A stretch of DNA of 64,000 bases from Halobacteriovoraceae bacterium (GCA_002712005.1 PASP01000006.1:242822-306821), one strand, 5' to 3'; shown: positions 51,376 to 61,094, numbered from the stretch's first letter. The notes: generated by a model from the sequence alone, not told the origin. Translations and numbers: made by a program.

Positions 51376-51870
51376 TTAGAGATTTAAAGGTACGCCAGCT
51401 TTAAGATCTTTTAAAGAAATAGCTCCCCTAATTTCTAATTTCTTAGTCTGGTTATTGGCCGGAACAATTTCATTAGAATTTAAGTAATTCGGGGCTTCAA
51501 AAACTGTTGGAGTTCCATCAATCACACCATGACGATTAAGTGCATGCTTCTTTTCACTATGGATGACAGCAATAACGTGGCTTGGCCCTCTAAAACTAGA
51601 CCAATTCTGTTTCATACTAAAGGGACCAAAAACCATCTCATCGCTACCATTTATCTTTTGAGTTTTCAAAACCTTGAAAACTTTATTCACTGTGATTTCC
51701 TGGCCAAAAAGCTTAGAGCCATGAACAAGGTATAAACTCACATAAGGTCCAGAGAACTTAGAAATTCCCCTTACACTTAGTGATCCAACTTTATAATCAC
51801 GGGCCATGGCCTGATCAGTGCTCGCAAATAAGAGTAAAATAAGGGTAAAAACACTAATTAAATTCTTCAT
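51376..51870 (-). CDS. Exported protein of unknown function
   Basis: 164 aa with a signal peptide (KNLISVFTLILLLFASTDQA). The mature protein is beta-rich with regular aromatic residues (VGSLSVRGISKFSGPYVSLY) and no Cys. No family is recognised. It lies 10 bases after the 540-aa exported gene and shares its terminator, so the two probably work together. Confidence 0.65.
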   Translation of the reverse strand: MKNLISVFTLILLLFASTDQAMARDYKVGSLSVRGISKFSGPYVSLYLVHGSKLFGQEITVNKVFKVLKTQKINGSDEMVFGPFSMKQNWSSFRGPSHVIAVIHSEKKHALNRHGVIDGTPTVFEAPNYLNSNEIVPANNQTKKLEIRGAISLKDLKAGVPLNL

Positions 51871-51880
51871 CTATATTCCT

Positions 51881-53503
51881 TTAGTTTTTATATTCTGAAT
51901 AAATAAGTAAGTGACCATTGTCTAATTCCGTCCCAACTTTTCTGAGTTTAATTCCCCCAAGATCATCTGGAATTGGAATATCATCCGTTAAGAGATAGCC
52001 TTTCATGTCTTCATTTACTTCTTTAAGTTTATCTTTTACAGCTGAACGAACTTTAGAACTAAATAATCGAATATATTTACTATCCACATGGGAGCTATCT
52101 ACATCAATGGACTCCACTTGCATAGAGACTTTTCCATCCTTATCGATAGGAAAAGCGAGATTTAAATCAAATTCGATTCGAATAGGATTCTTAACAAATA
52201 CAGCTGAAAATCCAGTAACTTCATATTCAATTTCAAGGGCCATCTTTGCTTTGCCATCTTTCAAAGAGAGATATGGAGTTTTAACGAGTTTAATTGACTC
52301 ACCTGAATCCATAGCAATCTCATCAAAATAGCCTCGAAGAGAACTCAATTGAATTACCCTATTGAGAACACTTTGATTGAGGCTAAAGACAAAATCTGAA
52401 CTTGGGAAACTTCCCTTTGTCAAAGAAGGAGCCGTAGCCGCTGTATACTGCGTTGGTAAACTTCTATTCTGTGCCAAGGTGGGATCATCAAAACGAGCAT
52501 CTAAATTAAGAATAAGATGCTCTTTCTGATATTTAACTTCACCAAGAGAGAGCGCCCATACAAATTTGGCCACCTTATCATCAGGTGCCCCCGGAGGGTT
52601 CATCTGATTTACTTCCTTAAGTCCTGAGTTAAGGGCATCATTAATAAGAGAAGAAGCCTGCACAGGAATCTCTGTTTCAATCTTTTCTTGAAGTACAGAC
52701 TTTACTCGATTTAAGATATTTTCTTGTTCTTCTAATAAGAGGGCTTCTATTTCTTCATTTCTAAGTCTTAGTTTTCTCTCATTAATTTGAACTTCCACTT
52801 GAGGAAGAACAAGTGGCGAATCAAAGCGATAGCCGAGAAGTAACTCATTTAAATTACTTTGTGGAGTGAGAACCTCAATCTTAAAATTACCACGTGATAC
52901 TTGATTAAATCCTAACGCCAATTGGATTTGTAAAGGAGCCGAATCACGGTCCGTGAAGAGATTAAAATTATCAACTCCAAGTTCACCTAGCCATTCATTA
53001 TTTAAATCCTTTCCTCTAACCTTAGTCACTTCAACATTAATATTTGAAGATCTTAGATTAAGTACAAAAATGGCCTGATAGTTCTTTTCCAGTTCAGACT
53101 CTGTAGGTTTTAAAATATCTAAAGAGATCTCTTCCCAATTGGCCTGAAAGTAAATATCCTCAACATTTAAGGCCAATTGATGGCGATCAATATCGAGTCC
53201 TTCAAAAAAGCGATTTAAAACTTCTTTTGCCTTGAAAATAACTTCCTTAAGCTCTGAATCTTCTACTAAATCTTCTGTAGAGAGCTCCTCTCCAATAATT
53301 TCGGTTCCGGGAAAGTAAATATCATCAATTTGATAATTATTGGCCTCAATCAGGGTGAGTATTTCCGTTTTAAAGTACTCTTGACCTTTAGGAGTTACGG
53401 CGACACCGATAGCATTATTAAGGGGAAATTGAGCTGTAGCCCCCACTAAGGGTGCCCATAATAGCCCGAAAAGACATAGAATAAGGGATAATGATTTCTT
53501 CAT
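51881..53503 (-). CDS. Large exported beta-rich protein of unknown function
   Basis: 540 aa with a signal peptide (LSLILCLFGLLWAPLVGATA). The sequence is a series of beta strands and helices with few Cys. Segments such as FVFSLNQSVLNRVIQLSS and repeated beta-hairpin patterns loosely recall lipid-binding TULIP proteins, but I cannot support a family. The C-terminus includes IPDDLGGIKLRKVG. It is the first gene of a unit with the 164-aa protein, both exported. Confidence 0.6.
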   Translation of the reverse strand: MKKSLSLILCLFGLLWAPLVGATAQFPLNNAIGVAVTPKGQEYFKTEILTLIEANNYQIDDIYFPGTEIIGEELSTEDLVEDSELKEVIFKAKEVLNRFFEGLDIDRHQLALNVEDIYFQANWEEISLDILKPTESELEKNYQAIFVLNLRSSNINVEVTKVRGKDLNNEWLGELGVDNFNLFTDRDSAPLQIQLALGFNQVSRGNFKIEVLTPQSNLNELLLGYRFDSPLVLPQVEVQINERKLRLRNEEIEALLLEEQENILNRVKSVLQEKIETEIPVQASSLINDALNSGLKEVNQMNPPGAPDDKVAKFVWALSLGEVKYQKEHLILNLDARFDDPTLAQNRSLPTQYTAATAPSLTKGSFPSSDFVFSLNQSVLNRVIQLSSLRGYFDEIAMDSGESIKLVKTPYLSLKDGKAKMALEIEYEVTGFSAVFVKNPIRIEFDLNLAFPIDKDGKVSMQVESIDVDSSHVDSKYIRLFSSKVRSAVKDKLKEVNEDMKGYLLTDDIPIPDDLGGIKLRKVGTELDNGHLLIYSEYKN

Positions 53504-53580
53504 AGTTTAAAAGTAGCAAACTCAAGGGAATGCTACCTTAAACTCTGTATTATCTTCTGCCCCTGTCAGGAATTTGGATA

Positions 53581-56500
53581 CTATAAGTCTTGAGAAGCTA
53601 GGGCATCAAGCTGTTGAGCAATATGATCGGGAGACTTTGTATTCTTACAGATTAAGCTGTACATCACCGGTACGACATAAACAGTAAATAGTGTAGCTGC
53701 AATCATCCCAAAGAGCATCACTGTCCCAATGGCCATTCTCGTCTCAGCTCCAGCCCCAAAAGTAATCACAAGAGGAAGAGCACCAATGGCCGTCGTTAAA
53801 CTGGTCATGATAATGGGCCTAAGTCGTACAAAAGATGAGCGAAAGATCGCAGAATAGAAGGAATGACCTTCATCGCGGAGTTGATTAGCAAACTCGACAA
53901 TCAAAATACCATTCTTTGCCGAGAGCCCAACAAGAATAATAAGACCAATCTGAGTATAAATATTTATCGACCCTCCTAAGAGAAAAACTCCAATGAGTCC
54001 CCCCATAACAACAGTCGGCACTGCAATCATAATGACAAAGGGGTGCAGATAACTCTCAAACTGACCAGCTAAGACGAGAAAGGTAACCACAACACCTAAT
54101 AGGAAAATAAAGATCATGGAGTTTCCCGATTCCTTAAAATCGCGAGAGGAACCTTTATAGTCCACGACAAGATTTGGATTGATCTCTCGAGTAATATCTT
54201 CAAGATACTTAAGTGCATCTCCTAGAGGAAAGTCATCCTCCAAATTGGATGAGAGGGTAAGGGCCCTTAATCGATTGAAACGATTCAGCGTATTCGCATC
54301 AGCAAAGGAGTTAACTTTGACAAGATTGGAAAGAGGAACAAGATCGTTACTCTTTTGAGAGCGAACATAAATATTCTTTAAAGATCCCACACTACGTTGT
54401 GAATTTCTCTCTCCTTCAAGGATGACATCATATTCCTCCCCTCTATCAATATAAGTTGTCACTCTCCTAGAACCCAACATTGTTTCAAGAGTGTGACCAA
54501 TATTTTGAATTGAGATCCCCATTTCAGCAGCACGACTATAGTCCACTTCGATTTCAATCTGAGGTTTTGTCTCTTTGTAGTCGTGATCTAACCCAACAAA
54601 GCCTGGATTATCTTTATTAATTCTTTCAAAAATCTTATCTCTCACCTCTCTAAGTTCTTGATAAGTACTTCCCCCAATTACAAATTGGAGTGGCTTAGAA
54701 AAGCCCCCAAGCCCTTGAGGGAGAATCGAAAAGATTCGTACACCAGGGAGATCGCTTAGTTTTTGTCTGACCTCTTTTTGAATTTCAAAAATACTTCTTC
54801 TCTCTCCCCAGTCACTTAAACTTAAGAGAGCAACCCCTGAATTAAAACTATTTCCATCCCAACCTCGAGGTGAACGGGTAACCATCATTTGAGCTTCGCC
54901 AGATTTAACAAATGAAGAAAGTCGATCTTCAACCTTCAGCATATAGTCAGTCATATAGGAATAAGAGGCCCCTTCTGGGCCATCAATCATATTAAACATA
55001 ATCCCACGGTCTTCTTTCGGAGTATACTCAGAAGGAAGAGAGGTATAGAGGATTCCAGTAAGAGCAGTAGATAAGAAAATAAAGAGAATGAGAAAAATAG
55101 GTTTTCTCACAAAGAATTTTAAAGAAGAAAGGTACATCCATTGCAACTTTCTAACAATTTTCTCCGTCCATAAATTAATCTTACTTGGTTTTTCATTGGA
55201 TTTTAGAATGAGCGAAGCAATCATTGGACACAGGGACAAGGCCAAGAAAGATGAGAAAACAACTGCTCCGGAGATCGTGGCCGAAAATTCAGAAAAGAGT
55301 TTTCCTAAATCCCCTTCCAACATTCCCAAAGGGATGAACACAGCGAGAAGGACAAGTGTTGTCGCAATAACGGCGAAGCCCACTTGGCGAGAACCTTCAT
55401 AAGCAGCTTGCAGAGCACTCTTCTTTTCCTCTTTCATGATCCTAACGATATTTTCAAGAACAACAATAGCGTCATCGACCACAAGACCAATCGCAAGAAC
55501 AAAACCCAATAGGGTTAATAAATTAATTGAATAGCCTAAAGTACCCAGAACGAGATTTGTTGCAATGATAGAGACCGGCACAGTTACCACAGGAACAATC
55601 ATCGCTCTAATACTCCCGAGGAAGATATAAATAACAAAAGCAACGAGAATAATAGAAATAAAAAGGGTGGAATAAACTTCAGCAATCGAGCGTTCAATAA
55701 AGGTGGAAGTATCATAATTGATCGCAATCTCCGTTCCAGAGGGAAGCTCTTTTTGTATAGCGGCTGCTTCTTTTTTGGCGTTTTTTACGACATCAATAGT
55801 ATTGGCCACAGATTGCTTTATGATTCCAATACCGACTCGTGGAGTCTGATTTCCACGATAGAAAGTCCGCTCTTCTTCAGCCTCTTGAACGACCCTGGCC
55901 ACATCACCAAGTGGAACAAGATAGTCTTCTGTTCTCTTGATCACCAGTTTTTCAAAGTCACCCGGTCTAACAAAATTTCTCTTCACACGAACGGTATATT
56001 GCATATTGAGAGATTCAATATTTCCGGCAGGTAACTCAACATTTTCTGCCCGTAAGGCCTCTTCGATATCTGTAACTGTCAATTCTCGAGCGGCCAATGC
56101 TTCACGGTCCAACCAAATCCTCATAGCATAGGACATATCACCCCCGATCCTCACACGGGCCACCCCATCTAGAGCACTGAAGCGATCCACAAGATAGCGA
56201 TCCGCATAATCTGTAAGCTCCAAAGTGGTCATTTTTGTACTTGTCAGACCAAACCATGCAATAGCATCGTCATCGGCACTTACCTTTTGAATTTCAGGTG
56301 GATCCGATTCATCAGGAAGATCACCGGTCACCGCAGAAACTCGATCCCTCACATCATTGGCAGCAGCATCAATATCTCTATCCGTGGAAAACTCTATAGA
56401 AATATTGGATAGGCCATCGGCACTACTGGAAGTGATCGATTCAATGGCTTCAATTCCAGCAATTCGATCTTCGATAATTTTTGTAATTCTTGTCTCTACC

Positions 56501-56673
56501 ACACTAGCAGAGGCTCCTGGATACGTTGTTCGCACAGAAACGATGGGAGGATCAACATCGGGAAACTCTCTTAGGGGGAGTTTGATAAAATTAATGATCC
56601 CAAAAATGATCAGTAATATAGACATTACAGATGCTAAGACAGGACGTTTTACAGATATATCAGAGAGGATCAT
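53581..56673 (-). CDS. RND efflux transporter (AcrB-like)
   Basis: 1030 aa, the normal size. Twelve membrane segments with the RND pattern: proton-relay Asp pair in AIGLVVDDAIVVLENIV and Lys in LVGLSAKNGILIVEFANQL. The periplasmic loops have usual motifs (RLGGDMSYAMRIWLDREALA-like RIGGDMSYAMRIWLD). It pumps drugs or other compounds out across the envelope with the MFP and OMF encoded downstream... that is, upstream on the minus strand. The MFP gene ends 1 base before this start, so they are co-transcribed. Confidence 0.96.
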   Translation of the reverse strand: MILSDISVKRPVLASVMSILLIIFGIINFIKLPLREFPDVDPPIVSVRTTYPGASASVVETRITKIIEDRIAGIEAIESITSSSADGLSNISIEFSTDRDIDAAANDVRDRVSAVTGDLPDESDPPEIQKVSADDDAIAWFGLTSTKMTTLELTDYADRYLVDRFSALDGVARVRIGGDMSYAMRIWLDREALAARELTVTDIEEALRAENVELPAGNIESLNMQYTVRVKRNFVRPGDFEKLVIKRTEDYLVPLGDVARVVQEAEEERTFYRGNQTPRVGIGIIKQSVANTIDVVKNAKKEAAAIQKELPSGTEIAINYDTSTFIERSIAEVYSTLFISIILVAFVIYIFLGSIRAMIVPVVTVPVSIIATNLVLGTLGYSINLLTLLGFVLAIGLVVDDAIVVLENIVRIMKEEKKSALQAAYEGSRQVGFAVIATTLVLLAVFIPLGMLEGDLGKLFSEFSATISGAVVFSSFLALSLCPMIASLILKSNEKPSKINLWTEKIVRKLQWMYLSSLKFFVRKPIFLILFIFLSTALTGILYTSLPSEYTPKEDRGIMFNMIDGPEGASYSYMTDYMLKVEDRLSSFVKSGEAQMMVTRSPRGWDGNSFNSGVALLSLSDWGERRSIFEIQKEVRQKLSDLPGVRIFSILPQGLGGFSKPLQFVIGGSTYQELREVRDKIFERINKDNPGFVGLDHDYKETKPQIEIEVDYSRAAEMGISIQNIGHTLETMLGSRRVTTYIDRGEEYDVILEGERNSQRSVGSLKNIYVRSQKSNDLVPLSNLVKVNSFADANTLNRFNRLRALTLSSNLEDDFPLGDALKYLEDITREINPNLVVDYKGSSRDFKESGNSMIFIFLLGVVVTFLVLAGQFESYLHPFVIMIAVPTVVMGGLIGVFLLGGSINIYTQIGLIILVGLSAKNGILIVEFANQLRDEGHSFYSAIFRSSFVRLRPIIMTSLTTAIGALPLVITFGAGAETRMAIGTVMLFGMIAATLFTVYVVPVMYSLICKNTKSPDHIAQQLDALASQDL

Positions 56674-56674
56674 T

Positions 56675-57793
56675 TTATTGGCCTTCTTCAGGGTTCTCTA
56701 ATGATTTTTCCGGTGATTTTTCCGGTGATTTTCCCGAATATTTCTCAGTTTCTTTCTCAGGAGATGAATCACTTACCCAATCAATTTCAATAGCGTCACC
56801 AGAGTTTAATTTAAAAGCTCCACGAATAACAACGATATCTCCTTCGGATACGCCTTCCGTAATTTCAACTTTTCCAGGGTATTTGGCTCCAAGCTTCACT
56901 TCTACTTTTTGAGCTTCAAACGCATTATTTTTCTTATTGGCCTTAATGATAAAAACCTTATTGGCCTGAGAAAGAACCGCTTCTTCAGGAATGACTAGAG
57001 TTTCTCTTTTATTGGAGAAAATGTGGACCTTCATAAGAAGGCCTTGTTTAAGAAGATTATCAGGATTTTCAATGATGGCCCTAACGGTTACAGAGCGAGT
57101 CAGTGGATTGACTTGATTGCTGATTCCGGAGATTTTTCCGGAGAACACTTTTTCTTTATATACATCTGTTGTCGCCGAGATTTCTAAACCTTGCTCAATT
57201 TGGGAGAGATAAAGGGATGGAATATCGAAGTCTAATTTCATTACAGAGTCATCATTTAAAGTGGTAATAAGATCCCCCGGCCGAATCAACATCCCCGTAC
57301 TAATATTACGAAGTCCGACAACCCCTGAAAAAGGAGCTGAAATGGTGCGATCACCCAGTTGTGATTTTACAGCATCAAGTCTTGCTTTTGCGGTATCGTA
57401 TTCCCTTTGTCTTTGGTCAAATAAGGACTTAGAAATGGCACCACTATCCATTAGATTCTTCACACGATTGAGTTGCTTACGAGCTTCTCTTAGTGTCGCT
57501 AAGGCTTCACTCATGAGGGCCTTTTCTTGGGTAGAGGTCATCTCTACAAGAATATCATCTTTTTGAACTCGCATACCGTCAGTAAAATGGATGGCACTTA
57601 TCGTATCCGTAACTTTTGAAGTAATCTGAACAGAATCATTAGATTTCAAACTTCCAAGAGCTTCAATTTGATCCCTAAGAGTTTGCCTCTTTAATTTGAC
57701 GGCCTCCACACGGGGAAGCGAAGTTTGGCTTCCTTCTTCCTTTTTGGAACAACCCTGAACTAAAATAATGGCCAATATTAAAATATATTTCAT
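56675..57793 (-). CDS. RND periplasmic adaptor (membrane fusion protein)
   Basis: 372 aa, a lipoprotein (lipobox LVQGCS at residues about 11-16). The barrel-sandwich and hairpin layout is seen: ITSKVTDTISAIHFTDGMRV (lipoyl half), coiled-coil helices, and DRTISAPFSGVVGLRNISTG. The C-terminus carries a Ser/Pro/Glu/Lys-rich tail (SPEKETEKYSGKSPEK, then KSPEKSLENPEE) from short DNA repeats. It links the RND pump to the outer-membrane channel. It overlaps the OMF stop by 4 bases and precedes the pump gene by 1 base. Confidence 0.94.
   Translation of the reverse strand: MKYILILAIILVQGCSKKEEGSQTSLPRVEAVKLKRQTLRDQIEALGSLKSNDSVQITSKVTDTISAIHFTDGMRVQKDDILVEMTSTQEKALMSEALATLREARKQLNRVKNLMDSGAISKSLFDQRQREYDTAKARLDAVKSQLGDRTISAPFSGVVGLRNISTGMLIRPGDLITTLNDDSVMKLDFDIPSLYLSQIEQGLEISATTDVYKEKVFSGKISGISNQVNPLTRSVTVRAIIENPDNLLKQGLLMKVHIFSNKRETLVIPEEAVLSQANKVFIIKANKKNNAFEAQKVEVKLGAKYPGKVEITEGVSEGDIVVIRGAFKLNSGDAIEIDWVSDSSPEKETEKYSGKSPEKSPEKSLENPEEGQ
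56703..56737. repeat. 12-base tandem repeat in the adaptor gene's 3' end
   Basis: GATTTTTCCGGT is present at 56703-56714 and 56715-56726, with a third partial copy from 56727. On the minus strand it encodes repeated Ser-Pro/Gly-Glu-Lys. Confidence 0.75.
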
Positions 57794-59262
57794 TTTTCTT
57801 TCTCCACTGATTTTGCTTTCTCATCAGCCTCTGTATTCGGGACAGATTGATCTAATGCGGCTTTAGTCTGATGAGTATGTCCACCTATCGCCTTGTGAAG
57901 CCCAACTTGTAATTCAATAAGAGAGCGCCTCTCAGACAAGAGGAGAATCTCTGTTTCGTTAAGACTTTCAATTGCATTGAGAACAGGAAGATAATCTGTA
58001 ATTCCTTTCTTGTAGCGCTTTGTTGCCTGATAGAGAGTTTCATCTAGAACATCTCTACGCTTTGAGAGAGTGACAATAAGAGCTTTTCGCTGCTGAATTT
58101 GATAGAGAAGATTTTCAACCTCAGCAACAGCATTGATAAACGTTCCACTAAACTCATCGAGAATAGCTTTATAGTCCGCTTCATTGGAATTGACTAAATC
58201 TCTTCTGCGACCAAAGTCGATAATAGGGAGAAGTACTCCTCCCGTAAAATTCTTAATCACCCCACCATAAACGGGCACATCTCTATTAATTAAATTTCCT
58301 GTGATGGAGAAACTAGGAAAGCGATCAGCAAAAGCTGAACCGATTGCTGCATCTTGAGACACGACTCGTGCCGATGCGGCCCTTAGATCAGGACGGCTTA
58401 GAAGAAGCTCTGAAGGAACACCAACCGAATAATCAAAACTATAATTCATCAATTTCTTAGGAACAAAGCGCTCCTTACCATCAGGAGTTTCGCCAAGTAA
58501 AATATCAAGTTTATTCTGCTGCACTCTTAATTCTTCATTCGCTCGAGGAATTTGAGATTTTAAATTTAAGAGCTGGCTTTCTTGTTGAAGTACATCAACC
58601 TTACTTGAGTAGCCTTCTTTAAATCTTAATCGAATGACATTTAAATATTCATTGCCGATTTTAATCTGCTTATCAAGAAGCTTGAGTCGATTGTTGATTT
58701 CAATAATTCTAAAATAAGTTAAGGCAATCTCTGAGCTCAAAGTTAATCTGAGAGCTTCATAATCCTCTTCTGTTGCTTTTTCAGCAAAGAGTAATTGAGT
58801 ACGTTGATATCCTAAGCGATTAAAAATATCGAGTTCCCAACTTAGGGTTAAGGCGGCTTCAGTAAAGGGTCCTTGTATCCCAAATCCCCCATCAACTTCT
58901 TGATAGTTTCCCCTAGCATTCAAAGTTGGCAGCCTCTGTGCTCCACTTGCCGAGCGAAGGTAACGGGCCTTTGTAATTCTTGCAAGAGCTGCTTTTAAAT
59001 CATAATTACTTTTAAGTCCGTCTGAAATAAACTGATCTAAGCGCTCGTCGGAAAAACTTTGCCACCAAACATCTTTTGAGTAAGAATTAAAGTCCATGAG
59101 TTTTGTCGCTCCTTCTTTTGAAGAAGAATCAGACAAAGATAGAGAATAGTTATTTTCTTCTAATAACTTCTCATCGACTTTAGGCTCATAGTTAATAGAA
59201 TGCATACCGCATGAGTTCAAAAAAAGAACACATATGGCCGTATAGATTAATCCAATCTTCAT
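57790..59262 (-). CDS. Outer-membrane efflux lipoprotein (TolC/NodT family)
   Basis: 490 aa, lipobox FLNSCG near residue 17. Two outer-membrane efflux repeats with long helices: KDVWWQSFSDERLDQFISDG and SYRLGY-like TLSWELDIFNRLGYQRTQL, then LLSRPDLRAASARVVSQDAA and GVLLPIIDFGRRRDLVNSNE, typical of NodT factors. The C-terminal 40 residues are a short acidic tail. It forms the exit duct of the RND system and is the first gene of the operon; an operator-like repeat lies upstream. Confidence 0.94.
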   Translation of the reverse strand: MKIGLIYTAICVLFLNSCGMHSINYEPKVDEKLLEENNYSLSLSDSSSKEGATKLMDFNSYSKDVWWQSFSDERLDQFISDGLKSNYDLKAALARITKARYLRSASGAQRLPTLNARGNYQEVDGGFGIQGPFTEAALTLSWELDIFNRLGYQRTQLLFAEKATEEDYEALRLTLSSEIALTYFRIIEINNRLKLLDKQIKIGNEYLNVIRLRFKEGYSSKVDVLQQESQLLNLKSQIPRANEELRVQQNKLDILLGETPDGKERFVPKKLMNYSFDYSVGVPSELLLSRPDLRAASARVVSQDAAIGSAFADRFPSFSITGNLINRDVPVYGGVIKNFTGGVLLPIIDFGRRRDLVNSNEADYKAILDEFSGTFINAVAEVENLLYQIQQRKALIVTLSKRRDVLDETLYQATKRYKKGITDYLPVLNAIESLNETEILLLSERRSLIELQVGLHKAIGGHTHQTKAALDQSVPNTEADEKAKSVEKEK

Positions 59263-59315
59263 AGGGCGGGAATATCTCCAAAGAGCTAGACTCTAAAAAT
59301 TTCTTATTTACAAAG

Positions 59316-59331
59316 TTGACAAAAACGTCAA
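59316..59331 (-). promoter_or_regulatory. Inverted repeat in the RND operon promoter
   Basis: TTGAC (59316-59320) and GTCAA (59327-59331) form a 5-6-5 inverted repeat 54 bases upstream of the OMF start. It has the size of a TetR/MarR-type half-site pair or could be part of a -35 box. No regulator gene adjoins. Confidence 0.35.
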
Positions 59332-59489
59332 TTTTATCATTATCAACTTAAAATAGCGCATTGTCTTATTTTAAACGTTAGGCATATGTTAATTTTCTGT
59401 GAGCCATTCAAAGAACATATGAATGAGACAATGATGAAGTACGATGTTATCTTTATTGGCCATACGAACCCTAAAATGGATTTTTTAAT

Positions 59490-60119
59490 ATGAGCGTAAG
59501 AAAACAATCACTCTTTTGTATCCCCCTTCTTCTAACTCTGTTGGCAAGTTGTGCCTCCGTTAAGAAAGTGACTCTTGAAAAGGATTCTTTGATTCCGATG
59601 CAACAATATTCTAAGACGAGTACAGTAGTCACAGATGGTTTGACCTTGGAGTTGGGTAAATTTCAAGATTTACGCTCAAATGAAATCAATAAGAAGCACA
59701 TTGGAAAGACTTATACTGGATTTGGTGATGAACCCACACCAGTTGAATTTGAAAATACATTAGAAGAGGCATTGAAAGAACAGGTCAAAGATGGCCTAAA
59801 AAAACGTGGTATCTCTATCTCTAGTACTGGGGAATTCACCCTTAATGCAGGGATCGAAAAATATTGGCTTGAAGAAATTACGAAAGGCCTAGGTCCACGT
59901 GAATACGAATGTACCGTTAAGATTAAATTTGATCTTCAAAGTAATGAAAACTCTGGAACAAAGTGGTTCGGGAGCTTCTCTTCTAAAATTAGTTCAGGCA
60001 CTCAATCACAAGAAGGTCTCGATAAGAAATCATCTACTTTGGCCAGTTGTATGAATCAAATACTAGAGGCCCTCATTCAGGAAGAAAAATTCCAAGAAAT
60101 AACACGAATCAGTCTTTAG
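59490..60119 (+). CDS. Lipoprotein of unknown function (YajG-like)
   Basis: 209 aa, lipobox LLASCAS at residues 17-23 (Cys21). The mature part begins with VKKVTLEK, followed by TDGLTLELGKFQDLRSNEIN and LKEQVKDGLKKRGISI, a pattern similar to YajG-type lipoproteins, though not firmly. Its end overlaps the extended reading frame of the four-helix sensor gene by 4 bases. The function is unknown. Confidence 0.65.
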   Translation: MSVRKQSLFCIPLLLTLLASCASVKKVTLEKDSLIPMQQYSKTSTVVTDGLTLELGKFQDLRSNEINKKHIGKTYTGFGDEPTPVEFENTLEEALKEQVKDGLKKRGISISSTGEFTLNAGIEKYWLEEITKGLGPREYECTVKIKFDLQSNENSGTKWFGSFSSKISSGTQSQEGLDKKSSTLASCMNQILEALIQEEKFQEITRISL

Positions 60120-60186
60120 TCATTTTGTACGGGAGGGGTCTCTTCTTGGATTCCTCCTTGATTTGCAATCTTATTGGCTCCCTTGG

Positions 60187-60253
60187 GGCCAGGAACTACC
60201 TAATCGGCTTTAGGGCCGGGAACTACCTTGTCGGCCTTAGGGCCGGGAACTAC
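60187..60253. repeat. 27-base tandem repeat (2.5 copies) around a stop codon
   Basis: Copies at 60187-60213 and 60214-60240, then a partial copy at 60241-60253. On the minus strand each encodes VVPGPKADK. In the copy at 60187-60213, the Lys codon AAG is TAG (60202-60200). Confidence 0.85.
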
Positions 60254-60844
60254 GAAGATAAGAACGAGCATAAGAATCCCAAACACAATCAATATATAAT
60301 TCTCAGCTTGAGCAAATGTATACATCGACTCTACGGCTTCATCACTCGCCAAAAGTTTTCTCTTCCCTTCAGAGAGTTGAATATGAGAAAGGGCATCAAG
60401 ATCTTCTTGCAAACGTCGAATAAGCATAGAGAAATCTCTTATTTCATCTTGCTCTAAATTTCTTCCCTGGATAAGACCAATATCTTTTTCTGTTTGAACT
60501 AAGCGCTCTACACCTTTTTGAAAGCGATTAAGCGTTGCTTCTTCATCTCTCGTCAAACGAGTCGCTCGGAAAGCGCGAAGTTTCTCAAAAATTTGAGTAT
60601 TGACCACTTCATTCGTCCTAACATAGAAGGCCTGGTCCTGGGAGATTCCCGCCACTTCTTTTCTATGAAGTAAGGAAGAAAGATCAAAAATAAGTCCTTT
60701 TACCACAAGACGGTCTTCATAGATTTCTTCAATAGAGCTCTGTACCTTTTCGAAGTTACGAATATTAGTTCGGCCTGTGAGTAATATTAGAAGGAAAGCA
60801 CACATCAGTCCTAGAATCCAAATTACTTTATTTGATGCGCTCAT
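60200..60844 (-). CDS. Four-helix-bundle sensor-like membrane protein, 3' end cut by a stop in a tandem repeat
   Basis: 214 aa as read. It has a membrane helix near residues 7-23 (IWILGLMCAFLLILLTG), a 130-residue periplasmic helical bundle (NIRNFEKVQSSIEEIYEDRL to LSHIQLSEGKRK) like chemoreceptor four-helix-bundle domains, and a second helix (YILIVFGILMLVLIFVV). No HAMP or signalling domain follows. After VVPGPKADK-VVPGPKAD comes TAG, and the frame then continues for VVPGPKGANKIANQGG and a tail to a TAA at 60116, which would overlap the next gene's stop in TTAG. So the native product may have been 242 aa. A partner is unknown. Confidence 0.7.
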   Translation of the reverse strand: MSASNKVIWILGLMCAFLLILLTGRTNIRNFEKVQSSIEEIYEDRLVVKGLIFDLSSLLHRKEVAGISQDQAFYVRTNEVVNTQIFEKLRAFRATRLTRDEEATLNRFQKGVERLVQTEKDIGLIQGRNLEQDEIRDFSMLIRRLQEDLDALSHIQLSEGKRKLLASDEAVESMYTFAQAENYILIVFGILMLVLIFVVPGPKADKVVPGPKAD

Positions 60845-61094
60845 GATTTCTCCTCAATTAAAATAAATAATGATTATATTCTATATGATCTTTATAGATA
60901 AAGAGTAGATGATCTTTAACCATTTTCAAAACTTAGACATTTGATATTCAAAAAAAGCATGACCATATCCAAGGGACTCAATAATTAGCACCTAGTTTCG
61001 ATAAGTTAGAAGTAAAAAAATCGATCTTTTAAAATGAGAAAAGATTGTTCATAATATAAAGACACACACTCAAGGAAGAATACAGGAGACACAA

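Noticed and set aside
23500-60844. Reassigned TAG (amber) code as an explanation for the interrupted genes
   Set aside because: Many intact genes here end with TAG without sensible extension, and two of the four lesions are frameshifts.
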